Of a stretch of 64,000 bases of DNA, positions 17,426-27,855 are shown one piece after another. The notes below the pieces were generated by a model. It was not told the DNA's origin, did no database searches, and saw only the letters and a list, made by a program, of their open reading frames with translations. Source of the DNA: VBDM01 sp035280025 (lineage in GTDB: Bacteria; Pseudomonadota; Gammaproteobacteria; Burkholderiales; SG8-39). Numbering within the stretch: the stretch's first letter is position 1; each line of letters begins with the position of its first letter. The position numbers and the translations under genes are program-made. The stretch lies in assembly GCA_035280025.1 (NCBI GenBank), contig DATEGT010000046.1, forward strand, positions 1 to 64,000. Direction: 5' to 3'.

Positions 17426-19774
17426 TCAACCTTCGCGCCAATAGCGACGCGCTCGCTCGCGCTGCAGCTCGACCTGTGCCGCTTCCGCCGAAAAGCGGAT
17501 CTCGATCGCGCCTCCCGTGTCGGTGCGCAGCAAGGCGCTTCCCGCGTCGCGATAGCGACCGAGGATCTCCTCGCGGGGATGGCCGAATCGGTTTCGATAG
17601 CCGACGGCGAACACCGCATAGCGCGGCGCGACTTCCCTCACGAACTCGGCCCCGGACGACGTCGCGCTCCCGTGGTGCGGTACGAGCAGAGCCTCGGCCG
17701 CGAGCAGCGCGGGCGCGCGCTGCAGCAGCTCGCGCTCGGCGGCACGCTCGATGTCTCCTGTGAGCAGCGCGCGGCCGCCGGGAGCCGCAATCCTCAAGAC
17801 GCAGCTTCGGTTGTTCGCGCGCACGGCGCGTCCCGAGGCTCCAGCCGCATCCGGGTGAAGGAACTCGAAGCGGACGCCGTCCCATTCCCAGCCGCGCCCC
17901 GCGATGCACGGCTCGGTCGGGGGCCCGGCAGAGAGAAGCGCATTGCCGGGGGGAAGCGAAGACCACAGGGCGGCGACCGGCATTCCTTCGATCACCGTCG
18001 CTGCGCCGCCCGAATGGTCGCGGTCGTCGTGGGAAACCACGAGCGCATCAAGCCGCGCCACGCCCTCGCCGCGAAGGTAGGGAAGCACGATGCGGCTGCC
18101 GCTGTCGGAGAGCGCGTTGAACGCCGGGCCCGCGTCGTAGAGCAGCGCGTGGCGCTCGGTGCGCGCGATCACCGCCAGGCCCTGGCCCACGTCCAGGAAG
18201 GTGAGCCACAGCTCGCCTGCTCCCGGCGCCGGCGGCAACACGGTAAACAGCGGCAATGCGAGGACCGCGCCCAGCCAGCGCGCGGGAAACCCGCGCGGGA
18301 GCAGCAGCCACCCGATGCCGAGCAGCGCAAGCGGCACCGTCCACGGCACCGGAGCGTGCTGCTGCCACAGTGCGCTCGGCAGGGCCGCGAGCCAGCGGAG
18401 CATCGCCATCAGCGCCTCGAGAAGCGCGTGCGCCAGGACGAGCGGCCAGTCGAAGGGAAGCGCCGCGCCAAGGAGCGCGAGCGGCGTGACCACGAGGCTC
18501 ACGAGGGGAATGGCCGCAGCGTTCGCGAGAGGGGAGACCAGCGACACTTGCTGAAACAGGACCAGCATCAGCGGGGCGAGGCCCGCGGTTACCGCCCACT
18601 GCACCCTGCCCCATTGCACGAGCCAGTGTGCCTTGGCAGTAAGTCCGGAGCTCACGTGAAAAATCACCGCGACCGCCGCGAAGGAGAGCCAGAAACCCGG
18701 CGACAGAACCGCCCAGGGGTCGAGGAGCAGCACGACGAAGAGCGCCGCGGCGAGGACCCGCGAGGCGCTCGTCGCCCTCCCCAGCCAAAGCGCCGCCGCG
18801 ACGACACCCACCATGTAGAGCGTGCGCTGGGCGGGAACGGCGAAGCCTGAGACGAGGCAATAGGCGAACGCCGCGGCGAAGCCGGCGAGCGCCGCGGCCT
18901 TCTGCGCGGGCAGCGCGAGCGCGAGCCGCTCGCTGCGCCTCCAGCAGAAGGACACGAGCGCGGCAAGCAAACCCGCAACCATGGTCACGTGCAGCCCCGA
19001 GATGCTCATCAGATGACTTACACCGGTGCGTGCGAACAGCTGCCATTGCGCGCCGTCGATCGCACGCTGATCGCCCACGGCGAGCGCGACGAGCACTCCC
19101 GCATAGGGATGATCCGGCAACGCGCCCAGGATCCTCTGCCGCGCCGCCTCGCGCAGCCTGTCGATGAGATAGGGCGGGCGCAAGACCAGAGCTTGCAGGC
19201 GCTCCGCCGCGGCACCCTCGCCGTCCGGAGGCCTTACATACCCGGTCGCGCGTATCCCGCGCTCGAGCAACCAGGCCTCGTAATCGAATCCGTGGGGGTT
19301 GACGCTTCCGTGAGGCCGGCGAAGCCGCACCGCAAGGCGCCAGCGCTCGCCCGCCCGCACCGGGACCGCGGCGCCGGAGCCTTCCGCCAGGCCCCCGTAC
19401 CAGGCGAGCGAAATTCGCCGAGGCACGCCGTCTTCCGGGGTTTCCACGTCGAAGTCGAAGCGCACGCCGCGCTCGAAGGGCTGGGGCAGGCTGGCGATCA
19501 CGCCCGTCACGACGACGTCGCGGCCTTCTAGATCCGGATCGAGCCGGTCGGAGAGCCGCCAGTGCGCGAGCGCCGCCGCCCAAGCGAAGCCGAGCGCGGT
19601 GAATGCGACGAACGCGGCGGCCCCCGCCGCGATCCGCGGAATGCGGGCGCCGGAGCCCAGCCCCGCGAGTGCCCCCAGGGCGCACAGCGAGGCGAGCGCG
19701 CCCCACCCCGGCAGCGCGGGCTGCTGCTGCAGGAGACAGGCGCCGAACGCGAAGCCGAGCGCAGCCGGTCTCAC
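17426..19774 (-). CDS. comEC: DNA internalisation competence protein ComEC/Rec2
   Basis: 782 aa from GTG 19774; frame upstream of that codon is not conserved-looking. The N-terminus has membrane helices and an OB-like DUF4131 region, the middle (about residues 230-520) is the polytopic Competence domain including HLMSISGLHVTMVAGLLAAL, and the C-terminus is a metallo-beta-lactamase-like domain with VSHDDRDHSGG and LLVPHHGS. ComEC forms the inner-membrane channel for single-stranded DNA during natural transformation; the C-terminal domain may degrade the non-transported strand. It follows lolD by 80 bp, a frequent neighbourhood in betaproteobacteria. Confidence 0.94.
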   Translation of the reverse strand: MRPAALGFAFGACLLQQQPALPGWGALASLCALGALAGLGSGARIPRIAAGAAAFVAFTALGFAWAAALAHWRLSDRLDPDLEGRDVVVTGVIASLPQPFERGVRFDFDVETPEDGVPRRISLAWYGGLAEGSGAAVPVRAGERWRLAVRLRRPHGSVNPHGFDYEAWLLERGIRATGYVRPPDGEGAAAERLQALVLRPPYLIDRLREAARQRILGALPDHPYAGVLVALAVGDQRAIDGAQWQLFARTGVSHLMSISGLHVTMVAGLLAALVSFCWRRSERLALALPAQKAAALAGFAAAFAYCLVSGFAVPAQRTLYMVGVVAAALWLGRATSASRVLAAALFVVLLLDPWAVLSPGFWLSFAAVAVIFHVSSGLTAKAHWLVQWGRVQWAVTAGLAPLMLVLFQQVSLVSPLANAAAIPLVSLVVTPLALLGAALPFDWPLVLAHALLEALMAMLRWLAALPSALWQQHAPVPWTVPLALLGIGWLLLPRGFPARWLGAVLALPLFTVLPPAPGAGELWLTFLDVGQGLAVIARTERHALLYDAGPAFNALSDSGSRIVLPYLRGEGVARLDALVVSHDDRDHSGGAATVIEGMPVAALWSSLPPGNALLSAGPPTEPCIAGRGWEWDGVRFEFLHPDAAGASGRAVRANNRSCVLRIAAPGGRALLTGDIERAAERELLQRAPALLAAEALLVPHHGSATSSGAEFVREVAPRYAVFAVGYRNRFGHPREEILGRYRDAGSALLRTDTGGAIEIRFSAEAAQVELQRERARRYWREG

Positions 19775-19854
19775 GTTCTCTTGTCGCAAGCCTTCATCCG
19801 CCGTGTAACGGGCGAGCGCCTGCTGCGTTGATAGACGTGTTGCCGGCGTGAAGC

Positions 19855-20527
<673 letters not shown>

Positions 20528-20535
<8 letters not shown>

Positions 20536-21769
20536 AGCGCAGGGCGTCGGCGGGATTGACGCGGGCAGCGCGCCAGCTCGGATAGAGCGTCGCGATGAGC
20601 GACAGGAGCAGCGACACCAGCGCGATCGAGATCACGTCGCCGCTCTGAAGATCGGAGGGCAGCTCGGTGATGTAATACACCTCCCGCGACAGGAAGTGAA
20701 CGCTGAACAGCCGCTCGAGGAAGGGCACGATCACGTGGACGTTCAGAGCCGTGGGTATTCCGCTTAGAACGCCCAGGAGCGTTCCAGTGACGCCGATCAC
20801 CGCGCCCTGGATGATGAAAATCTTCATGATCCCGATCGGGCTCGCACCGAGCGTGCGCAGGATCGCGATGTCGGCCTGCTTGTCCGTCACCGCCATCACG
20901 AGCGTCGAGACGGAATTGAAGGCCGCAACCAGCACGATCAGGAAGAGAATGATGAACATCATGGTCTTCTCGATCTGCACCGCCCGGAAATAGTTCGCGT
21001 TGCTCCGGGTCCAGTCGGAGATGTACAGGTCGCCGCGCAGGCGCGTGAACAGGTCGCGCGTCACGTCGCGTGCCTGGAACAGGTCCTTGAGCTTGAGGCG
21101 CACGCCCGACACGGCGTCGCCCATGCCGTAGAGCTTCTGCGCGTCGGCGAGATGGATGAGCGCGAGGCCCGAGTCGTATTCGCTGTAGTCGATCCTGAAA
21201 ATCCCCGCGACCGTGAATTGCTTGAGGCGCGGAACGATTCCCGCAGGTGTAACCAGTCCCTGCGGGGCGATGAGCGTGACCTTGTCGCCGACGCTCGCGC
21301 CCACGATCCGCGCGAGCTCGGCGCCCAGCACGATGCGGAACTCACCGGGGACGAGGGCATCGAGCCTGCCCTCGACCATGTGCTGACCGATCTCCACCAC
21401 ATTCTGCTCGAACCTCGGCTCGATGCCTCGGATGATCACGCCCCTGACGCCCGATCCGAGCATCAGCAGGCCCTGCCCGTTCACGAACGGCGCGGCCGCG
21501 ATCACCTCCGGGTTCGCGGAGGCCTCGCGCGCGACCTCCATCCAGTCGCGAAGCCGGTTGTCGGCGCCGCTGATCTGCACGTGCGCCACCACGCCGAGGA
21601 TGCGCGCGCGGACCTCCTTCTGGAAACCGTTCATCACCGACAACACGACGATCAGCGCCCAGACCCCGACGGCCATGCCGAGCATCGAAGCTATGGAGAT
21701 GAAGGAGATGAAGTGGTTGCGGCGTTTGGCTCGCGTGTAGCGCAGGCCGACGAGGAGTTCATATCGCAC
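20528..21769 (-). CDS. lolC: Lipoprotein-releasing permease LolC/LolE family
   Basis: 413 aa. The N-terminal YELLVGLRYTRAKRRNHFIS and FISIASMLGMAVGVWALIVV, a large periplasmic loop (about residues 45-265), and three C-terminal helices with GASPIGIMKIFIIQGAVIG are characteristic of the FtsX-like LolC/E family. The absence of a second permease gene here suggests either a single LolF-like subunit working as a homodimer or a partner elsewhere. Divergent from the RpfE-like gene. Confidence 0.94.
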
Positions 21770-21810
21770 GCGCGCCAGTGTGCCATAAGCAGTGATAAAC
21801 TCGAAATCGG

Positions 21811-22779
21811 ATGCACTGCTCCCTGTTCATTCCCGATTTTTTCTCTTCGAGGAGCGGGGCTCCTGCAGCTCGCTTCGCCGCCGCGGAGACGCTGATCGCG
21901 CGAGGCCACCGAAAGCGCACCGCGCCGGTTGCGGCCGAGAGCTGGCTGTTCGAGCGCTTCGGTGCGCGGCGGCAGCGCGACTGGCCCGTTGGCCCCTATA
22001 CCCTGCTTGCCGACGGTGGAGTGCCCGGAGGAGATTTCTGGATGCGCGCCGACCCCGTTCACCTGAGCGTCGCGCGCGACACCCTGGCGCTCGAGGGTGT
22101 CACGCTCGATCTGTCGGGCGCTGAAGCCGAAGCGCTTTCGGCAACGCTCAACCGACACTTCGGCGAGGCGCTGGCGTTCCACACGCCGCGCCCCGAGCGC
22201 TGGTACATCAGGTTCCGCGAAGCGCCGGAGCTGGAGACCACTCCGCCGGCCGCGGCGCGCGGAGCCGCGATCGAGGAGCTGTTGCCGACCGGTGCCGACG
22301 CCATGCGCTTTTGCGCTCTGCTGAACGAGGTGCAGATGCTCCTGCACCAGCACCCGGTGAACACCGAGCGGGAGGCGCGCGGCGCGCCGACGGTCAACAG
22401 CGTCTGGTTCTGGGGCGGAGGCTTCTTCGAGGCCGTCGGAGCTCGCCCCTTCTCGTTCGTTCTCGCCGAAGATCCCCTGGCCCGGGGCGTCGCGATCGCC
22501 GCCGGCGCAACCGGCCGGGGGCTGCCGGCGAACGCGGAGGCCGCCCTCTCCGCGCTCCCCGACGAAGGAAAAGCGCTGATCGTCCTCGACGCCCAGGGCG
22601 ACGAATCGCTCGAGCGCGACTGGTTCGCGCCTCTGCTCGCGGCGCTCGAGCAGGGGCGCATCGGCATGCTGAGCCTCCATCTCGGCGGAGGAGATTCGCT
22701 GCTCGAGGTCGAAACGGTGCGCTCGGACCTGCGCTACTTCTGGCGCGCGAGAAAGCCGCTCGAAAGATATCTCGCATGA
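21811..22779 (+). CDS. RpfE-like / phosphoglycerate-mutase-like protein
   Basis: 322 aa. Similar in kind to proteins annotated in betaproteobacteria and Xanthomonas as RpfE-type regulatory proteins or cofactor-independent phosphoglycerate mutase-like, which commonly precede recJ, as here. The motif NEVQMLLHQHPVNTEREARG followed by NSVWFWGGG (about residues 170-210) is the most conserved-looking part. No metal site of a true iPGM is evident, so enzyme activity is doubtful. The stop overlaps the recJ ATG (ATGA). Confidence 0.78.
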   Translation: MHCSLFIPDFFSSRSGAPAARFAAAETLIARGHRKRTAPVAAESWLFERFGARRQRDWPVGPYTLLADGGVPGGDFWMRADPVHLSVARDTLALEGVTLDLSGAEAEALSATLNRHFGEALAFHTPRPERWYIRFREAPELETTPPAAARGAAIEELLPTGADAMRFCALLNEVQMLLHQHPVNTEREARGAPTVNSVWFWGGGFFEAVGARPFSFVLAEDPLARGVAIAAGATGRGLPANAEAALSALPDEGKALIVLDAQGDESLERDWFAPLLAALEQGRIGMLSLHLGGGDSLLEVETVRSDLRYFWRARKPLERYLA

Positions 22780-24473
22780 GCGGAACACGCATCGTGACGC
22801 GTCCGGTTTCTCCGCGCACCCACGACCAGCTGGTGCGCGAGGGCCTGCACCCCGTGCTCGCGCGGGTGTGCGCCGCTCGCGGCATCCACCATCGGGGCGA
22901 GCTCGACGACAAGCTCGCCGGCTTGATCCCGCCCGCGGAGCTGATGAACGCGGAGCGCGCCGCCGCGCTGCTCGCCGACGCGATCGCGTCGCGCAAACGC
23001 ATGCTGATCATCGCCGACTACGACTGCGACGGCGCGACCGCCTGCGCCGTCGGCGTGCGGGCGCTCTCCGCGTTCGGCGCGAGCGTCGGCTATCTGGTTC
23101 CCAACCGTTTCGAGCACGGCTACGGCCTCACGCCCGAGATCGTCGCGATCGCGGCCCGGTCGAAGCCCGATCTGCTCATCACGGTGGACAACGGCATCGC
23201 GAGCGTCGAAGGAGTGGACGCGGCGCGGAACGCGGGGATCGAGGTGCTCATCACCGACCACCACCTTCCCGGCACGGAGCTGCCGCGCGCCGCGGTCATT
23301 GTCAATCCCAACCAGCCGGGGTGCCCCTTCCCGAGCAAGAGTCTCGCCGGGGTCGGGGTGATGTTCTACGCGATGCTCGCGCTGCGCACCGAGCTTCGGC
23401 ACCGAGGTGCCTTCGCCGGCAAGGAAGAACCGGTGCTCGCCGATCTGCTCGACCTCGTTGCGCTCGGCACGGTCGCCGACGTCGTCCCGCTCGATTTCAA
23501 CAACCGGGTCCTGGTGACGCAGGGCTTGAGGCGCGTTCGCGCCGGGCGCATGCAGGAAGGCGTGCGCGCCCTGCTCGCTGTGGCCGGGAGGGAGCCGATG
23601 CGGGTGGGCAGCTTCGATCTCGGCTTCCTGCTCGGACCGCGGCTCAACTCGGCGGGCCGTCTGTCGGACATGAGCCTGGGGATCGAGTGCCTCGTCACGG
23701 ACGACCGTGGGCGGGCCCTGGAGATCGCGCGCCAGCTCGACGATCTGAACCGCGAGCGGCGGGCGATCGAAGCCGACATGCAGGCCCAGGCCGAGGAGCT
23801 TACGGCGAAGATCTCGGTCGGCGAGACCTGCAGCATCAGCCTCTACGACCCCGCGTGGCACCAGGGCGTGATCGGCATTCTCGCCGGGCGCCTGAAGGAC
23901 CGGCACCACCGGCCCGCCTTCGCTTTCGCCCCGTCGAGCGCAGGCGGGATCCGCGGGTCGGGACGGTCGATTCCGGGGCTGCACCTGCGCGACGCGCTCG
24001 ACCTCCTGGCGAAGCGCGACCCGGGCCTGCTGCTGCGCTTCGGCGGGCACGCGGCGGCCGCGGGATTGACGGTGCGCGCTGCCGACTTCGAGCGTTTCGC
24101 TCGGGGCTTCGAGCGGGTTGCGCGCGAGCTGCTGTCGCCGGCACAGCTCGCACGCTCGATCGAGACGGACGGCTCGCTCGAGCCGGCGTACCTGGATCTC
24201 GGTCTCGCGCGCCTGCTCGATCACCAGGTCTGGGGGCAGGGATTTCCGCAACCGATCTTCTGCGACGACTTCGAAGTGCAGGGCCAGCGCGTGGTCGGCG
24301 AAAAGCATCTGAAGCTCAAGCTTGCGCGGGGCGGGCGCACGCTAGAAGCGATGCGCTTCAACGCGCTCGACCCGCTGCCCCCGCAGGTCCGCGCCGCGTA
24401 CCGCCTCTCGGTGGAGGAATTCAGGGGAGCGCAGAATCTGCAGCTCGTGATCGAACACTGGGAAACGGCATGA
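22776..24473 (+). CDS. recJ: Single-stranded-DNA-specific exonuclease RecJ
   Basis: 565 aa from ATG 22776. The DHH phosphoesterase motifs are present: IADYDCDGATA (motif I), DNGIASVEGV (II), TDHHLPG (III, the DHH triad) and LVALGTVADVVPL (IV); DHHA1 motif FGGHAAAAGLTV lies near residue 425. RecJ degrades 5'-ended single strands in recombination, mismatch repair and replication restart. Coupled to the preceding gene by ATGA and to the following small gene the same way. Confidence 0.96.
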   Translation: MSGTRIVTRPVSPRTHDQLVREGLHPVLARVCAARGIHHRGELDDKLAGLIPPAELMNAERAAALLADAIASRKRMLIIADYDCDGATACAVGVRALSAFGASVGYLVPNRFEHGYGLTPEIVAIAARSKPDLLITVDNGIASVEGVDAARNAGIEVLITDHHLPGTELPRAAVIVNPNQPGCPFPSKSLAGVGVMFYAMLALRTELRHRGAFAGKEEPVLADLLDLVALGTVADVVPLDFNNRVLVTQGLRRVRAGRMQEGVRALLAVAGREPMRVGSFDLGFLLGPRLNSAGRLSDMSLGIECLVTDDRGRALEIARQLDDLNRERRAIEADMQAQAEELTAKISVGETCSISLYDPAWHQGVIGILAGRLKDRHHRPAFAFAPSSAGGIRGSGRSIPGLHLRDALDLLAKRDPGLLLRFGGHAAAAGLTVRAADFERFARGFERVARELLSPAQLARSIETDGSLEPAYLDLGLARLLDHQVWGQGFPQPIFCDDFEVQGQRVVGEKHLKLKLARGGRTLEAMRFNALDPLPPQVRAAYRLSVEEFRGAQNLQLVIEHWETA

Positions 24474-24847
24474 GCTACGCGAGGATCCGTATCGCTTGGC
24501 CGAAGGGCACGCTGGCCGCCGCGCTCGAGGACACGCCCACCGTCCGCGCCCTGCTCGCCGCCCTCCCCGCGAAGGCAAAGGCACAGATCTGGGGCGAAGA
24601 GGTCTATTTCGGGATGCCGGTCGCGGCGAAGCTAGAAGCGGGTGCGAAGCAGGTGGTGCCGCCCGGGACGGTCTGCTTCTGGGTCGAGGGCGACTCGCTC
24701 GCCCTGCCCTGGGGGCGCACGCCGCTATCGGAAGGCAAGGAGCCCAGGCTCGTCGGTCCTTGCAACGTGCTCGGTGCGATCGACGGCGACCCGCGTCAGC
24801 TCGCCTCGGTGCGCAGCGGCGACGCGATCAGCGTGACGGTCGAGTAG
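24470..24847 (+). CDS. Cyclophilin-like-fold protein (PF04126 type)
   Basis: 125 aa from ATG 24470, overlapping the recJ stop. The sequence, with RALLAALPAKAKAQIWGEEVYF, VPPGTVCFWVEGDSLALPWG and GPCNVLGAIDGDPRQLASV split along its length, matches the small cyclophilin-like family typified by Thermotoga TM1367. That family has the cyclophilin barrel but generally lacks the catalytic arginine, so isomerase activity is not expected. Function unknown. Next to recJ, then 2 bp from the KTSC gene. Confidence 0.8.
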   Translation: MSYARIRIAWPKGTLAAALEDTPTVRALLAALPAKAKAQIWGEEVYFGMPVAAKLEAGAKQVVPPGTVCFWVEGDSLALPWGRTPLSEGKEPRLVGPCNVLGAIDGDPRQLASVRSGDAISVTVE

Positions 24848-24849
24848 AC

Positions 24850-25062
24850 ATGGACCGGAAACGCGTCAACTCGAGCAAGATACGTGGAGCGGGCTACGAT
24901 CCCAAGGCGCAATTGCTGGAGATCGAGTTCAGCGACGGGAAAGTGGTGCAGTACCGCGGGGTGTCCCAGGAAATCCACCGTCAGTTCATGGCCGCCCCAT
25001 CTCCGGCCAGCTTCTTCGAGGACAAGATCGACGAAAGCTTTCCCTCGACTCGCCTCCGGTAG
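24850..25062 (+). CDS. KTSC-domain small protein
   Basis: 70 aa. RVNSSKIRGAGYDPKAQLLE followed by IEFSDGKVVQYRGV and FFEDKIDESFPSTRLR fits the KTSC domain (PF13619), a small fold related to the C-terminal domain of some lysyl-tRNA synthetase-associated proteins and of unknown function. The gene lies immediately upstream of prfB and lysS, which is suggestive but not proof of a link to translation. Confidence 0.82.
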   Translation: MDRKRVNSSKIRGAGYDPKAQLLEIEFSDGKVVQYRGVSQEIHRQFMAAPSPASFFEDKIDESFPSTRLR

Positions 25063-25094
25063 GCCTCTATAATTCGGCATCTTCGAGAACGTCA

Positions 25095-26199
25095 ATGGAA
25101 GCCGAACGCATCAACCAAATATCCTCCACGCTCTCCGGCCTCGACAAGCGCTCGGCGGAGCTGCGGAGGTATCTTTGACTTCGACCGCAAGCAGGCCCGA
25201 CTCGCCGAAGTAGACCGGGAGCTCGAGAAGCCGGACGTCTGGTCCGACTCCAGGCGCGCCCAGGACCTCGGCCGCGAGAAGAAGCAGCTCGACAATCTCG
25301 TCGGCGTCCTTACCGATCTGAACTCCAGGCTGCGCGACGCGACGGAGCTCTTCTCGCTCGCGCGCGAGGAAGGTGACGCGGCGACGCTCGCCGCCATCGA
25401 GACCGACGTGGCGCAAGCCGGCAAGATCGTCGCGGATCTGGAGTTCCGCCGCATGTTCTCGAATCCGCTCGACCCGAACAACTGCTTCATGGACATCCAG
25501 TCGGGATCGGGCGGCACCGAGGCGCAGGACTGGGCGCAGATGCTCGAGCGCATGTACTCCAAGTATTGCGACCGCAAGGGCTTCCGCATCGACGTGCTCG
25601 AGGAGTCGCCGGGCGAAGTCGCCGGCATCAAGAGCGCCACCTTCAAGATCAGCGGCAGCTACGCCTACGGGAACCTGCGCACCGAAAGCGGCGTCCACCG
25701 GCTCGTGCGAAAGTCGCCGTTCGACTCGAACGCGCGCAGGCACACCTCCTTCGCGAGCGTGTTCGTCTATCCGGAAGTCGACGAGAACATCGAAGTCGCG
25801 ATCAACCCCGCGGAGCTGCGCATCGACACCTATCGCGCGTCAGGCGCGGGCGGCCAGCACGTCAACAAGACCGACTCGGCCGTGCGCATCACTCATTTGC
25901 CCACGGGCATCGTGGTACAGTGCCAGAATGACCGCTCGCAGCACCGCAACCGCGCCGAAGCCATGGCGCTGTTGAAGTCGCGCCTGTACGAGCTGGAACT
26001 GCGGAAGCGCCAGGCGGAGCACGACAAGCTCGCCTCTACCAAGACCGACATCGAGTGGGGGCACCAGATCCGGTCCTACGTGCTCGATCAGTCGCGCATC
26101 AAGGACCTGAGGACCGGCGTCGAGAAGGGCGACACGCAGCGCGTGCTCGACGGCGACCTGGACGAGTTCATCACGGCGAGCCTCAAGCAGGGCGTGTAA
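25095..26199 (+). CDS. prfB: Peptide chain release factor RF2, with programmed +1 frameshift
   Basis: The 27 codons from ATG 25095 are followed by an in-frame TGA (25176-25178); skipping T25176 restores the frame and gives a 367-aa RF2. The slip site reads GGAGGTATCTTTGAC, with an SD-like GGAGG 3 nt before CTT, as in E. coli. Thus RF2 controls its own synthesis: low RF2 lets the ribosome shift at TGA. Domain 3 carries the GGQ motif in YRASGAGGQHVNKTDSAVR, and the codon-recognition SPF tripeptide is present in RKSPFDSNARR. Ends 1 bp into lysS (TAATG). Confidence 0.96.
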
Positions 26200-27710
26200 T
26201 GAGCAAGAAGAACGACCCGCCCGAGAATCCGTCGCAGGCCCAGGACGAGAACCAGATCATCGCCGAGCGTCGGGCGCGGCTCGATCAGCTGCGCCGTGAC
26301 CGCCCCGCGTTCCCGAACGATTTCCGCCGCGACCACGTCGCCGCCGACCTGCACCGGGCCTGGGGCGGGAAGTCAAACGAGGAGCTCGAGCCGAAGCACA
26401 TCGCGGTCTCGATCGCTGGTCGCGTGATGCTCAAGCGCGTCATGGGCAAGGCGAGCTTTGCCACGGTCCAGGACACGAGCGGGCGCATCCAGCTCTATGT
26501 CACTCGCGACGGCGTGGGCGAGGCGGCCTACGAGGATTTCAAGCGCTACGACCTCGGCGACATCGTGGGAGCCAAGGGGACGCTGTTCAGGACCAAGACC
26601 GGCGAGCTTTCCGTGAAAGTCGCCGAGCTGCGCCTGCTGGTGAAGTCGCTCAGGCCGCTGCCCGAGAAATTCCACGGCCTCGCCGACCAGGAGCAGAAAT
26701 ACCGCCAGCGCTACGTCGACCTCATCATGAGCGAGGGCACGCGGGCGGTGTTTCAGACGCGCAGCCGCATCGTCGAGGCGATCCGCGGATTCATGGTCGC
26801 CAGGGGTTTTCTCGAAGTCGAGACCCCGATGATGCAGCCCATCCCGGGCGGCGCCAACGCGAAGCCCTTCAAGACCCACCACAACGCGCTCGACATGGAC
26901 CTTTACCTGCGCGTCGCGCCCGAGCTATATCTCAAACGCCTGGTGGTCGGCGGCTTCGAGAAGGTCTACGAGATCAACCGCAACTTCAGGAACGAGGGCA
27001 TCTCCACGCGCCACAACCCCGAGTTCACCATGCTCGAGTTCTACGAGGCGTACCGCGACTACCGCTACCTCATGGATTTCAGCGAGGAGATGCTGCGCTC
27101 CCTTGCTAAGACGGTGCTGGGAACGACGCAGCTGCCCTACGGCGCGCACTCGATCGATCTGGGCAAGCCCTTCGAGCGACTGTCGATCGCGCAGGCGGTG
27201 AGGAAATTTCATCCGAAGATCGACAGCCGGGAGGCGATCGTCGCCGAGCTGAAGAAGCACGGCGTGGAGACGCCCAAGAACGCAAGGCCGGGCGCCCTGC
27301 AGCTCGCGCTCTTCGAGACGACCGTCGAGGAGCGGCTGATCCAGCCGACCTTCGTCACCGAATATCCGACAGAAGTCTCCCCCCTCGCGCGCCGCAGCGA
27401 CGCGAACCAGGAGGTGACCGACCGCTTCGAGCTCTATATCGCGGGCCGCGAGATCGCGAACGGATTCTCCGAGCTCAACGACCCCGAGGACCAGGCGGCA
27501 CGCTTCGAGGAGCAGGCGAAGGGGAAAGCCGCAGGGAACGAGGAGTCTATGTACTACGACGCCGACTACATCCGCGCGCTCGAGTACGGAATGCCGCCGA
27601 CCGCGGGAGAAGGAATCGGCATCGACCGGCTGGTGATGCTGTTCACGGACAGCCCGAGCATTCGCGACGTTCTGCTTTTTCCCCACCTCCGGCGGGAAGG
27701 CTCAAGCTGA
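26199..27710 (+). CDS. lysS: Lysyl-tRNA synthetase (class II)
   Basis: 503 aa from ATG 26199. An OB-fold anticodon domain (about residues 60-170) is followed by the class II core: motif 1 near FMVARGFLEVETPMM, motif 2 FRNEGISTRHNPEFTMLEFY, motif 3 GEGIGIDRLVMLF. It charges tRNA-Lys. Coupled to prfB by a 1-bp overlap, the classical prfB-lysS order. No intrinsic terminator is evident directly after the stop. Confidence 0.96.
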   Translation: MSKKNDPPENPSQAQDENQIIAERRARLDQLRRDRPAFPNDFRRDHVAADLHRAWGGKSNEELEPKHIAVSIAGRVMLKRVMGKASFATVQDTSGRIQLYVTRDGVGEAAYEDFKRYDLGDIVGAKGTLFRTKTGELSVKVAELRLLVKSLRPLPEKFHGLADQEQKYRQRYVDLIMSEGTRAVFQTRSRIVEAIRGFMVARGFLEVETPMMQPIPGGANAKPFKTHHNALDMDLYLRVAPELYLKRLVVGGFEKVYEINRNFRNEGISTRHNPEFTMLEFYEAYRDYRYLMDFSEEMLRSLAKTVLGTTQLPYGAHSIDLGKPFERLSIAQAVRKFHPKIDSREAIVAELKKHGVETPKNARPGALQLALFETTVEERLIQPTFVTEYPTEVSPLARRSDANQEVTDRFELYIAGREIANGFSELNDPEDQAARFEEQAKGKAAGNEESMYYDADYIRALEYGMPPTAGEGIGIDRLVMLFTDSPSIRDVLLFPHLRREGSS

Positions 27711-27777
27711 ACGCGTCCCGACCAGGATCGTCGCCGACGGGAGACAAAATTCGGGCGGCTGCGCGCCTGTAACCGCA

Positions 27778-27790
27778 TAACAGACTGTTA
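27778..27790. promoter_or_regulatory. Perfect palindrome upstream of the glycine-zipper gene
   Basis: TAACAG-A-CTGTTA is an exact dyad (6-bp arms, 1-nt centre) within a TGTAAC/GTTACA pair (27768-27792), 66 bp before the next start. It looks like a small-regulator operator, but no regulator is identified. Confidence 0.35.
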
Positions 27791-27855
27791 CATGAACTTG
27801 CTGGCGCATCGGGCGTCACTACCGGTAGCCTTGACGCCTGAAAGAAGGAGAGCCC

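Noticed and set aside
25176..25178. In-frame TGA making prfB a pseudogene
   Set aside because: It lies in the conserved RF2 frameshift site; the downstream frame encodes an intact RF2.
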